From positions 101,345-165,344 of the forward strand of contig PDHQ01000063.1 of the NCBI GenBank assembly GCA_003339415.1: DNA of 64,000 nucleotides, read 5' to 3'. The notes below the pieces were generated by a model. That model did not search any database and was not told where the DNA came from. It worked only from the letters and a program-made list of their open reading frames with translations. Shown piece after piece: positions 1-9,365 of this stretch (its first letter is position 1; the number at the start of each line of letters is the position of its first letter). The position numbers and the translations under genes were made by a program. The DNA comes from Ophiocordyceps camponoti-saundersi (nom. inval.) (Eukaryota > Ascomycota > Sordariomycetes > Hypocreales > Ophiocordycipitaceae).

Positions 1-1
1 T

Positions 2-655
2 CTTACTGGCACACTTGGCTTCGATTACGTCCCTACGCTGTTGATGAGCGCTCCGCCGTGGCTCTTTTCTTGCATCATCTCGGTTCTCGTCTCATTGCAC
101 TCTGATGCCACTCAGGAAAAGGTCAGCTTCAAGAGCCCTGTTGTTCCACGAACCCTCCCCTATCTCTCAACGCTGACCAGACGCTTCAAGTTCTGGCATA
201 TCGTCGGTCCCCTTATCCTCGGCATCGTGGGTTTTGCCATCAGCATGTCAACTCTCAACATCGCCGCCCGTTACGTTGCCCTCTTCCTGCAAGCAGGGTC
301 TTATGCCGGCTACATAGTCTTCACCTCGTGGATAAGCTCCTCGTTCCCTCGACCGCCGGCGAAGCGCGCCGTGGCCATTGCCCTGATCAACGCCTTCAGC
401 CAGGTCGGCAATATAGCTGGGTCTTACGTTTGGGATCTAAAGGAGGACGGCTATCGGAAGAGCTACGGCATAGTGCTCGCCATGTTTTGCCTTTCCATCG
501 GTGGAAGCTACGTCTTCAGAGGCATGCTCAGCAGGCTGAACACTAAACTCGAAGCCCATGAGAGACGGCCTCCTGGCGAGCTGGCACCAGCGGCTGGGGA
601 TTCTCGCGCCGACGATACCTTACGGATGAAAAAGGGATTCAGATATCTGCTTTGA
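2..655 (+). CDS. MFS transporter, allantoate/anion:cation symporter type (3' end only)
   Basis: This is the C-terminal part of a membrane transporter; the frame is open from the first bases, so the gene starts outside the window. About 217 residues are visible, with hydrophobic segments (near LILGIVGFAISMS and YVALFLQAGSYAGYIVF) and the stretch SSFPRPPAKRAVAIALINAF followed by SQVGNIAGSYVW. That pattern is typical of the fungal ACS/Dal5 family, which imports carboxylates, allantoate or vitamins by proton symport at the plasma membrane. The tail after about residue 180 is hydrophilic and cytosolic. It ends 69 bp before the stop of the convergent GH35 gene. The substrate cannot be told from this fragment. 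The ATG at 41 is internal, not the true start. Confidence 0.85.
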   Translation, partial: LTGTLGFDYVPTLLMSAPPWLFSCIISVLVSLHSDATQEKVSFKSPVVPRTLPYLSTLTRRFKFWHIVGPLILGIVGFAISMSTLNIAARYVALFLQAGSYAGYIVFTSWISSSFPRPPAKRAVAIALINAFSQVGNIAGSYVWDLKEDGYRKSYGIVLAMFCLSIGGSYVFRGMLSRLNTKLEAHERRPPGELAPAAGDSRADDTLRMKKGFRYLL

Positions 656-724
656 GACTGTCAAGGCATATATATATACTCGAGGCTGCTGTCCATTCAA
701 CGACGCCTGAAGGGAGCCGTCCAA

Positions 725-2650
725 CTACTCTTCAAACATTGCGGGAGAAGAAAGCTGCCCCCGACGATCCGGATCTGGCCTGTTGAACCATACCCGGGAA
801 GCAATACCTTTCGCACGCGGCGGCCCTTCTATCCGTGGCTCGAGCTCCAAAACGACGACATCGTTCTTTCTGCCGACTGGGTTGAGATAGCATCCTGGCA
901 GGTAAAGGCTCTGTTGAGGGCCAATGGTCCAGTAACGGCCCAGATTAATACCATTGACCCAGATGAGGCCCTTGATGCCTCCGTTGAGCGTCAGGAATGA
1001 ATCGCTTCCGAGACCCGGGGTTGCGTGTTCCAAGACCCTAAAGTATCCGGTGTAGAAAATGGGACCGCTGTTCTCCCATACGGTGGCATAGTTGTTGCTT
1101 GACAACTGCCTCGGCGGTTTCGCCAGAGGAAGCGAAAACGTCGTCCATCCCTTGAGAATCACCGACGAGCCAACGCGGACGTTGCCGACGATGCCCTTCC
1201 GTTGATCCTTGAGCTCCGGTCCAAAGTCAACACGGCCGAGGTTCTCGACCAGGAGCTGAAGCAGGTCCCCCTTCTTGAGGGATAGTCGTATATTGGTGGG
1301 AGGATCATGCGTCCCGTCTATGACGCCGACTCTCTGTCCGTTCTGGTATATGATGACGCGATCTCGAGGCTTGTCGCCCACGTGGAGGGCTCCGTTGACG
1401 GGCGAGGTGACGTTGTGCTCGTACAGGACGAAGCCGTGCCACTGGCCCAGAGTCTCCATCGTCACCGGATCGGCGGCCTGGCTGACGAGCTGGTTCGGTA
1501 GAATATCGAAGAGGGCCAGACTTGGCTTCAGGTCAATCTCTTCTGTCTGAACGGGTTCCGGCAGTTGTGGCACGTTTGGGATACTTGAAGGTGGAACGTG
1601 TTCGGCGATCAATCTTCGGAGTCGATGGTACATCTCGGTTGGCCGGCCAGATTCGTCGAGGGGAGCGCCATAGTCGTAGCTCGTCGTCACTGGCCTGGTT
1701 CTGAAAGTGTTCCAGACGGCACCGTTATCATAGCCCCAGTTGGTACCGCCATGGAACATGTAGATGTTGAACGAGTGACCCGCTTGTAGAACCCATTTCA
1801 GGTCCATGATGATGCGGTCTATCCCGCCTTTCTGAACGGAATGATGAGCCAAAGTGGAGGACCAGTCGTCAAACCAGGTTATATAGTATTCGCTGGCAAG
1901 CTGAGGCCCCAGCATCGACTTCTCGGTGATGTATTCGTCGCGAGCTATGAAGCCCGACTTGGGATCTCCGTCCGTCGTGGCCAGGACCCCCGGCAGCGTT
2001 CCCCTTTCGAGGTACAGCCGGTTGCCGCCGTCTGTGGTGTAGAGGAAGACTTCAAAGTTTGCTCTTAGAATCTCTGCCATCTCTGCCAGGTAACCCTTGT
2101 CCTTTGCGAAGCTTCCGTATTCATTCTCCAGCTGGATCATCAGGATGGGGCCTCCGCGTGTTGACTGCAGATGGCCTATCTCCTTCCCGAGACGGTTGAT
2201 GTATCGTCTCGAAAGATGGAGGAACTGCTCATTGTTCTCACGGATTTTGAGACCGGGAACTTGGCTTAGCCAGGCTGGGAGACCTCCCCAGTCACGCTCC
2301 CCGCAGACGTACGGCCCCGGACGCAGCACAACCTTGAGTCCCTCTTCTTGAGCCAAGTGAATGAAATGGGCGACGTCATTGGATTCGCTAAAGTCCCAGT
2401 CTCCTGGTAATGACTCAAACTTGTTCCAGAAGACGTAGCTGAAGATGGTGTTGAGTCCCATGGCTCGGGCCATCTTCAGTCTCTGAGCCCAATATGGCCG
2501 AGGGATACGTTGAGGATCCATCTGGCCACCGATGATTTGGAAAGATTTCCCATCTAAGAGGAAGTGTGTTTCATTGTAGTCGAATCGAGCTGACGAGCCG
2601 AGGCATAGACAGGCTATTACCAGCACTCGGAGGGAGGTGGCGAAGAGCAT
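725..2650 (-). CDS. Secreted beta-galactosidase, glycoside hydrolase family 35 (short GLB1-like type)
   Basis: A 641-residue single-exon protein with a hydrophobic signal peptide (about residues 1-21). The GH35 TIM barrel is clear: RPGPYVCGERDWGGLPAWL near residue 110-128, the general acid in QLENEYGS (Glu177) and the probable nucleophile Glu254 in LASEYYITWFDDW. It should hydrolyse terminal beta-galactosides outside the cell or in the vacuole. Most secreted fungal GH35 enzymes are about 1000 residues; this one is the length of animal lysosomal and plant-type enzymes, with a compact C-terminal jelly-roll region. It is divergent from the GH27 gene, with about 1 kb between the starts, so a shared promoter is possible. 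Family assignment is firm; the natural substrate is unknown. Confidence 0.93.
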   Translation of the reverse strand: MLFATSLRVLVIACLCLGSSARFDYNETHFLLDGKSFQIIGGQMDPQRIPRPYWAQRLKMARAMGLNTIFSYVFWNKFESLPGDWDFSESNDVAHFIHLAQEEGLKVVLRPGPYVCGERDWGGLPAWLSQVPGLKIRENNEQFLHLSRRYINRLGKEIGHLQSTRGGPILMIQLENEYGSFAKDKGYLAEMAEILRANFEVFLYTTDGGNRLYLERGTLPGVLATTDGDPKSGFIARDEYITEKSMLGPQLASEYYITWFDDWSSTLAHHSVQKGGIDRIIMDLKWVLQAGHSFNIYMFHGGTNWGYDNGAVWNTFRTRPVTTSYDYGAPLDESGRPTEMYHRLRRLIAEHVPPSSIPNVPQLPEPVQTEEIDLKPSLALFDILPNQLVSQAADPVTMETLGQWHGFVLYEHNVTSPVNGALHVGDKPRDRVIIYQNGQRVGVIDGTHDPPTNIRLSLKKGDLLQLLVENLGRVDFGPELKDQRKGIVGNVRVGSSVILKGWTTFSLPLAKPPRQLSSNNYATVWENSGPIFYTGYFRVLEHATPGLGSDSFLTLNGGIKGLIWVNGINLGRYWTIGPQQSLYLPGCYLNPVGRKNDVVVLELEPRIEGPPRAKGIASRVWFNRPDPDRRGQLSSPAMFEE

Positions 2651-3665
2651 GATGCCGGTCTTTGATTAGAACGGTCAGGATGATGAGAATTTGGGGGCGG
2701 AAGAGTCTCGATAGAGGACATGTCTGTGCGTCTTGTTTGATATAAGAGAACTCGAGAACGAGAAGCACGGCTACTTGTCAAATCGAGGATACGGGCTATC
2801 TCGATGACGAAGGAAACAGTTGGATTCTCTTATTCTCTTGGATTAACGACCAGAAAAGAAACAGCATGAAGCCGAGTCTTGACACGATCGCTCGATCTTG
2901 TAGATGAAGATATCACGAGGCGAAGATATCACGAGCACAAACGACGCAGCGGTGCTGATAAAGCCACCACCCTTCTCACACCCCCTCTGCTTTCTCATTT
3001 TCCCCACTGCTTGATGATCCGATGAAACTGTGACAGCTTCTCCCAATATCAGTGAGTTCGACACATAGAAAGACACAAGGAGGGTTACCTTCGGACGTAA
3101 TAACGTAGCTGCTGCTGCGGGAGATCGGAGTTAAGCATGGTTTTCGTTGCGCACGTCACAGTTGTAATGGCGTTGTCGTGAGGGGGGGAGAAACACTAGA
3201 ACTGAGGTCTTTGCCCAGCACTTTTCTTGAGGTTTTTGACTATAACAGTCGTTGATAGTTGCGAAAAATGGAAGACGGGTTATTGGCATTAGGAAAGACT
3301 AGCATATGCTTCTCATGGCTGCACATACATATCTCGGCTTCGCTTGTCTCATGGCGTTCTCTACTCCGCTCCCATTTGCGACGGATGACATGACCCTGCC
3401 CAGATCCCCTATCTGCATGTGTGCCTATCGTGTTCCCCTTACTACTTCATGCGCAACACTCGCCGAGTTATGTAGCAGTAGCAGCCTGTCCTTTCGGAGG
3501 GTCGTCAAATCTAGGTAGGAGCTGTTATCAAGAAGAGGTCTCGTACAGGATCATAAGTTAATACATATACTGTAGGGCTTGCTCGAGACAATCTTCAGCT
3601 TTATGCCATACTCGGCCTCATCCTTTCGAATCTCCCCCCTCAGAAGTTGGAGTCACCCGTTCAAC
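2651..3665. promoter_or_regulatory. Divergent intergenic region between GH35 and GH27 genes
   Basis: About 1 kb with no credible gene. It holds the 5' regions of two divergent glycosidase genes and a short duplicated stretch (gaagatatcacgag, at about 2907-2935). No specific regulator site could be fixed by eye. Confidence 0.4.
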
Positions 3666-5294
3666 ATGTTGCAATTCTTGAGCTATGCGGCGATGATGGC
3701 GGCCGGCCTGATCGGCACAGTTACTTCGATCAGTGTGCCGGCCGAGAGAGTCCTCCCTCTACCTCCGATGGGATTCAACAACTGGGCTAGGTTCAAGACA
3801 GACATCAACGAGTCCATCTTCGTTGATGCCGTCGAGGCCATGACGAAACGGGGCCTTCTCGCCGCTGGATATAACCGGATAAATCTCGACGACGCTTGGT
3901 CTACCATGAGTCGAGCGGCGAGTAACTCCATGGTCTGGGACACCAAAAAGTTCCCCAGAGGCCTCCCCTGGCTGGCGGATTATATAAAGTCCAAGGGTTT
4001 CATCCCCGGCATCTACAGTGACTCGGGCAGCCTCTCCTGCGGTGGATATCCCGGAGCTTTAGGTTATGAGGACATTGATCTCAACGACTTTACTGCCTGG
4101 GGCTTCGAATACCTCAAGATGGACGGCTGCAACCTTCCGGATGCCAGTGAGAAGACCTATCACGAGGTGTACGGTCGTTGGCACAGCTTGCTTTCCCAGT
4201 CCGGCAGTAAAATGGTCTTTTCCAACTCTGCCCCGGCGTACTTCTCAGGAGTGAAGAACCTGACCAGCTGGTACATGGTCATGGGATGGTCACGGAAATA
4301 CGGACATCTCGCACGCCACTCAGCCGACATCCAGACCTATCCGGAAGGGAACTCCTGGGTCAGCATGATGTATAATTACGGACAGCACGTTCGTCTGAGT
4401 CGATATCAGAAACCGGGCTTCTTCAACGACCCGGACTTTCTCAACGTAGATCATCCGTCGTATAGTCTGACGGAGAGAAAGACTCACTTCGCCTTGTGGT
4501 GCGTCTTTTCGGCGCCGCTGCTGCTCAGCACCGACTTGAAGGCACTCAAGGACAAGGAAGTCGAATATCTTACCAACCGCCGCCTCATCGCCGTCAACCA
4601 GGACAGGCTGGTCCAGCAGGCCACCCTAGTGAGCCGGGACGCGAATCAAGATGTCCTGACCAAGAGCGTCGAGAACGGGGATCGAGTGGTGGCCATGCTG
4701 AACAAGGCCGGCGTTTCTGCAAGGATCATGGTTTCATGGGAGAGGCTTGGGCTCTCTCCTACCGCCCTTCAGAGAGCCGATTACGTCTCGGTCGAGGACC
4801 TGTGGACTGGGAAGCGCCAAAAGATCGCCGTGGCGGCCGGTGGTGTAAGGACCGAGTCCATCCCGTCTCACGGCACAGCCGTCTACCGCATTTCTCAAAA
4901 GGCCAGCGCCATCACGCCAACGGGTCTCATCTTCAACTCCAATACCTTGAAATGCCTCACCGACGACTGGTCAGGTCTCGTCGGCTGGTTTGACTGCAAC
5001 GATTCTGACTCTCAGGTTTGGATGGTTCGCAAAGACGGGCGGATTAGCAGCCTGCTGCATCCTGATCGCTGCCTGATGCAAACTGATCGGAACCTGGCCG
5101 CAACGAGTAGTGTTGTCCCTGATCGAAGTTGTGGAAAGTGGAAATATCATGTGTCGGGCAATCTGATCAACGTCAAGTCCGGACATTGCTTGACTGAAAA
5201 GGCAGATGGTGTTGCTGTAATTATCTCATGTGGTTACTTGCTTAACGAGCAAGTCTTGAGTCTTCCCATCGGCGTTGCCGTAGCTGAAGCTTGA
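3666..5294 (+). CDS. Secreted alpha-galactosidase, GH27, with C-terminal ricin-B-like domain
   Basis: A 542-residue protein. I chose the ATG at 3666 because it gives a clean signal peptide (MLQFLSYAAMMAAGLIGTV); the frame is open 87 bp further upstream. The GH27 barrel starts at LPPMGFNNWARF. The nucleophile is Asp153 in YLKMDGCN and the likely acid/base is Asp221 in HSADIQTY. It should release terminal alpha-galactose from oligosaccharides or glycoproteins. After a beta-sandwich, the last 120 residues (from about GLIFNSNTLKCLTD) contain paired cysteines and a DSQVW/GKWKY pattern typical of a ricin-type beta-trefoil lectin, probably for carbohydrate binding. Only part of a trefoil is visible, so the tail may be truncated or diverged. 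It lies between GH35 and GH2 genes. Confidence 0.92.
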   Translation: MLQFLSYAAMMAAGLIGTVTSISVPAERVLPLPPMGFNNWARFKTDINESIFVDAVEAMTKRGLLAAGYNRINLDDAWSTMSRAASNSMVWDTKKFPRGLPWLADYIKSKGFIPGIYSDSGSLSCGGYPGALGYEDIDLNDFTAWGFEYLKMDGCNLPDASEKTYHEVYGRWHSLLSQSGSKMVFSNSAPAYFSGVKNLTSWYMVMGWSRKYGHLARHSADIQTYPEGNSWVSMMYNYGQHVRLSRYQKPGFFNDPDFLNVDHPSYSLTERKTHFALWCVFSAPLLLSTDLKALKDKEVEYLTNRRLIAVNQDRLVQQATLVSRDANQDVLTKSVENGDRVVAMLNKAGVSARIMVSWERLGLSPTALQRADYVSVEDLWTGKRQKIAVAAGGVRTESIPSHGTAVYRISQKASAITPTGLIFNSNTLKCLTDDWSGLVGWFDCNDSDSQVWMVRKDGRISSLLHPDRCLMQTDRNLAATSSVVPDRSCGKWKYHVSGNLINVKSGHCLTEKADGVAVIISCGYLLNEQVLSLPIGVAVAEA

Positions 5295-5844
5295 GTGAGG
5301 ACACATACTTGAGAGGTTACTAGTAGAGATTATAGTTGTCTATAAGTTGCCCCAGAATGAAGGTGCCATGTGTTGGCTGGCTGAGGAAAATATGACGAAT
5401 AGGGTTTTGAACTTGGGGAAGATTACTTTCTGGACGTCAGGAGATGAGAAACTTGTCTGTCAGTCGATAGCCAGTAGACAAGAGAGTTGAGAATGAGAGA
5501 GGGATGGGTTGTTTCTATAGATTAACTGCCTTGAAGGCATGCATCGTGTCACTTCGGTGCCATTTCTATCCGTACTTCTCCTGCACTCTTGGGTTGTTTC
5601 CCGGAGTGACGTCATTGAGGCCTCGTATGTATGTATACGGAATATGCCAGGCCTCGGTTTCAATCATCAATTTGCCAGCCTGACATGATTGGGCAGCTGA
5701 GACACAACTAACTGCATACACATATGTATGTCCTGCAACGCCACGTTGGCAAGGGAAGATGTCGAGGACGATGCCGTGGTCATTGGAGACAAGGGGAATT
5801 ATCCCCTTAGCATTGCCTCGAGTCCTACCTCTGGTCTCCGCATC
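5295..5844. other. Intergenic region GH27-GH2
   Basis: About 550 bp with no gene. It would contain the GH27 3' end and the GH2 promoter. The GH2 reading frame is open from 5728, but that upstream part has no signal peptide and is probably untranslated. Confidence 0.4.
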
Positions 5845-8514
5845 ATGTCTCGGTTCGCATTCATTTTGCTCATTGTCTACGTTGAAGCAATCGGCCGGAC
5901 CTTTGCATCTATGCTACGTGATGCCGGTCATCGGGTGGCTATCTCTCACTGGAACCTCCAGTCTTCGTCCTTGATCCATGAGGATCTGAGCCAAGTCTCC
6001 CTTGCCGGCCATAATACCTCTAATTGGCATCATGTCGAAGCCTCGCGCTGTACCATAATGGGCTGTCTCTTAGTATCGGGTATTTACAACGACTCGGATC
6101 TCTGGTACTCGGATAACCTCGACAAGCTGGACGGCAGCCAGTTCTCGGTGCCTTGGGTTTACAGGCATGAGTTTCCCCTGTCGCCTCAGCAGGGGCAGCA
6201 CTACTTCATCGAGACGCACGGCATCACGTCCAAGGCAGACTTGTATCTGAATGGGAAGCAGATAGCGAGCTCAGAGACCCAGGCCGGGTCGTTTGGAGGG
6301 CATACATATGACATCACTGGCGTGGTCTCGCGTCTTAACGCTGTTGCCGTCGTGGCCCGTCCCGGTGACTTTAGGTACGATCTCATACAAGGGTTTGTCG
6401 ACTGGAATCCGTCCCCGCCTGATAACTTGACGGGAGTCTGGCGCGATATTCACGTTAAGCAAACTGGTTCCGTGAGAATGGGCTCTGTAAGCGTTTCCAT
6501 AGATGGGTTGTCGACGACTTCAGCTACGGTCATTTTGCGTGCAAAGGCTGAGAACCTCGAAGAGCACGAGGTTCGACTTCTGGTACTATCAAGGATCACG
6601 GACCCCTCTGGCCGAGACAGGTTCTTTCGCGCCGCCATGATTGATCTCCTCCCCAATGGAAGCAGTCTCATCGAGCTCTCTCACAAAGTGAACAGGCCCA
6701 AGATATGGTGGCCGAGGCAATGGGGGGAACAGCCCCTTTACACGTCCGAGCTCGTCTTCTTGGTCGATTCCAAGGTCTCGGACTTGAAGCGCGAGACTTT
6801 TGGCATCCGAACAGTCACTTCCAGTCTCAACAAGTACAACGACACCATCTTCAAAGTGAATGGTCAGCCTTTCCAGGTCCTCGGCGGCGGCTATGCGCCC
6901 GATCAGTTTCTTCGATGGGACAAGGAGCGGTTCCTCACGATTGCAAGATACGTCCTCGACATGGGTCTCAACACCATCCGGCTCGAGGGCATGCTCGAGC
7001 ATCCGGAGCTGTATGAGATTGCGGATGAGCTGGGTATCATGGTCATGGCTGGCTGGACTTGCTGCTCCAAATGGGAAGCTTGGAAATATAATAGCGACTT
7101 GATGGACCTGAAACCCTTTCCATACTGGGTTGAAAGAGACTACGAGATTGCAGCTGCCAGCATGAGGCATGAAGCCGCGATGCTGCAGAAGCATCCCAGC
7201 ATCCTTGCCTTTCTCGTCGGAAGCGACTGGTGGCCTGACGACCGCGCAACTGAGATTTACGTCGAGACACTGCAAGGCGCTTCATGGCAGACGCCGATCA
7301 TCGCCTCGGCGTCAAAGAGAGGATACCCGGAGATGTTAGGACCGAGCGGCTTGAAGATGGAAGGGCCGTACGACTGGGTTCCGCCCAACTACTGGTTCGA
7401 TATGGAAGACAGGCTGGGAGCTGCTTTCGGCTTCGGATCCGAGCTGGGATCCGGCGTGGGGACACCCGAGTATGGCAGTCTGACCAAGTTTCTCTCTCCG
7501 ACGGACCTGGATGATCTCTGGATGCGGCCGGAAAGGAACCTGTTCCACATGTCTCCCAGCAGATCCCCCTTTGCGAATCGAAGCGTCTACAACCGAGCTC
7601 TCTTTGCGAGATACGGAAGGCCGAAATCGCTGAGAGACTACCTGCTGAAGAGCCAGATGATGGACTATGAAGCAACTCGAAGCCAACATGAGGCCTACGC
7701 ATCGCGATGGAATGCCGAACGGCCAGCCACCGGATCTATCTATTGGATGCTCAACAATGCTTGGCCTTCACTTCACTGGAGTCTATTCGACTACGCGATG
7801 CACCCGGCAGGGGCCTACTATGGCGTAAAGACGGCGTGTAGACTCCAGCACGTCGTCTACGACTATGTCGATAGAAGCGTGTGGATCGTCAACCGCTCTC
7901 TCGATAGAAAAGGCGGACGAACGATTGCCGTCGATCTCATCGACTTGAATGGCACCAGCCTGTATCAAGACTCGTTCCGGATCTTGTCACACGCAAACAC
8001 AGCAGCTAAAGTCGGCAGCGTATCTTCTGGGATGAAGCACGTAAACGACGTTGCTCTTCTGCGATTGCTTCTCTACGACGACCAAGGCAAGACGCTGAGT
8101 CGGAATGTATACTGGCTTTCGAAAGAGAACGACGCCCTGGATTGGGCTCGCTCGGCCTGGTATTTCACCCCCGTCAGCAAATACGCAGACTTGAGGCCTC
8201 TGTTGAACCAGGCTCAGATGGAGAACACCAGCAGGCAGGTGTCGTTCGCCATCAATTCCAGCCGAGTAGATGAAGCCGGCCAAAGATGGACAAGCCTAGA
8301 CATCGTGAACCGGTCACTTCTCCCGGCCTTCTTCATTCGAGTCCGTGTCATCAACGACGACGACGAAGAAGACATCACCCCTGTATTTTGGTCGGAGAAT
8401 TACGTGACGCTGTGGCCGTATGAGAGGCTGAGGATTGAAGTGCGCTTCATGGACACGTCATTCACAGTAAGGGTCGGGGAGACGGAAATGCCGGATGCAC
8501 GGTTGGGGGAGTAA
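5845..8514 (+). CDS. Exo-beta-D-glucosaminidase-like glycoside hydrolase family 2
   Basis: An 889-residue protein from the ATG at 5845, which starts a short signal peptide (MSRFAFILLIVYVEAIG). Layout follows GH2: N-terminal sugar-binding domain, immunoglobulin-like domain, TIM barrel from about residue 330, C-terminal beta domains. The barrel carries LVGSD (Asp461) and FGFGSELGSG (Glu533). Bacterial exo-glucosaminidase CsxA uses an Asp acid/base and a Glu nucleophile 72 residues apart; the spacing here is also 72, and Asp in place of the usual GH2 Glu favours this subfamily over beta-galactosidase or mannosidase. The enzyme would remove glucosamine from the non-reducing end of chitosan. It follows two galactosidases on the same side of the cluster. 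Substrate is inferred from motifs. Confidence 0.88.
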   Translation: MSRFAFILLIVYVEAIGRTFASMLRDAGHRVAISHWNLQSSSLIHEDLSQVSLAGHNTSNWHHVEASRCTIMGCLLVSGIYNDSDLWYSDNLDKLDGSQFSVPWVYRHEFPLSPQQGQHYFIETHGITSKADLYLNGKQIASSETQAGSFGGHTYDITGVVSRLNAVAVVARPGDFRYDLIQGFVDWNPSPPDNLTGVWRDIHVKQTGSVRMGSVSVSIDGLSTTSATVILRAKAENLEEHEVRLLVLSRITDPSGRDRFFRAAMIDLLPNGSSLIELSHKVNRPKIWWPRQWGEQPLYTSELVFLVDSKVSDLKRETFGIRTVTSSLNKYNDTIFKVNGQPFQVLGGGYAPDQFLRWDKERFLTIARYVLDMGLNTIRLEGMLEHPELYEIADELGIMVMAGWTCCSKWEAWKYNSDLMDLKPFPYWVERDYEIAAASMRHEAAMLQKHPSILAFLVGSDWWPDDRATEIYVETLQGASWQTPIIASASKRGYPEMLGPSGLKMEGPYDWVPPNYWFDMEDRLGAAFGFGSELGSGVGTPEYGSLTKFLSPTDLDDLWMRPERNLFHMSPSRSPFANRSVYNRALFARYGRPKSLRDYLLKSQMMDYEATRSQHEAYASRWNAERPATGSIYWMLNNAWPSLHWSLFDYAMHPAGAYYGVKTACRLQHVVYDYVDRSVWIVNRSLDRKGGRTIAVDLIDLNGTSLYQDSFRILSHANTAAKVGSVSSGMKHVNDVALLRLLLYDDQGKTLSRNVYWLSKENDALDWARSAWYFTPVSKYADLRPLLNQAQMENTSRQVSFAINSSRVDEAGQRWTSLDIVNRSLLPAFFIRVRVINDDDEEDITPVFWSENYVTLWPYERLRIEVRFMDTSFTVRVGETEMPDARLGE

Positions 8515-8537
8515 AATTGGGGGGAGCATTCTCTCTT

Positions 8538-8568
<31 letters not shown>

Positions 8569-9365
8569 TATTATTTTACGTCACAGAGGGGGCTAGGGCC
8601 CCTCGCCTCCCGAGGGGCATAAAAAAGTTGGCAGATTTCGAAGCCATCGCGTATCTCCTGCAAGACCATTCTCTCTACCAATGACGAGCCCTGTTTGCAT
8701 AATGAAGAGCGGGCGAATTTACAGGGTGCGTGACACTCGGATACAGGGTTGAACTGGCATGTGAGCCCACTGTAATTCATCTCTTGGCATTGCGTCGGCG
8801 GGGCGCAGAGATTTCCTCTGTTCTCTTCGCCTCGTCTCGTCACGGGGGGAAATTGCTTGCTATGATATTCGACGACGACGATGTCTTCATCACTCACAAC
8901 CTCAACGTCTGGCTTCGCTCGCTCCTCTCTTATGTGAATCAATACATACATACATACATACATATAGAAGCTTATGAGAGAAAAGAAGCGTTTACTCTCC
9001 TGACAATCTTGACTGCCGTCACCTCCGTCCGTCAGACCCCCTTCGCTCAGACTTCTGCAGACATCCATCCGTCAGGCACCAAACAAAAAAAAAACGACAG
9101 TCTCACCCAATTTTGTTCATACAGATATACCGCTGTACATACATACATACCTAGGTAGCATGGACCCTCCTGCTCGTGCACATACCCTTGTTCGTTTCAC
9201 CCCCGTCTCCCCTCCCTCCTTCTCTCTTCTCAGCGATTATTAAATGGGCAGTGATACCCCAACCCTCCTTCCCCCCAAATGAAGCAACTTCCCTCCCCCG
9301 TGCGGAGAGAAGAGATTTTTCAACCTCCCGAAAGACAGATCCAACCTGTCCTGAATCGCCTGAAG
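8515..9365. repeat. Intergenic region with CT/GT and TACA microsatellites
   Basis: About 850 bp. It contains a (CT)n(GT)n run at about 8530-8568, a TACA run at about 8941-8965 and another at 9136-9151. No credible coding sequence; short open frames here are chance. Confidence 0.6.

Noticed and set aside
6589..7275. 228-codon minus-strand open frame inside the GH2 gene
   Set aside because: Antisense shadow of the GH2 coding sequence; no motif of its own.
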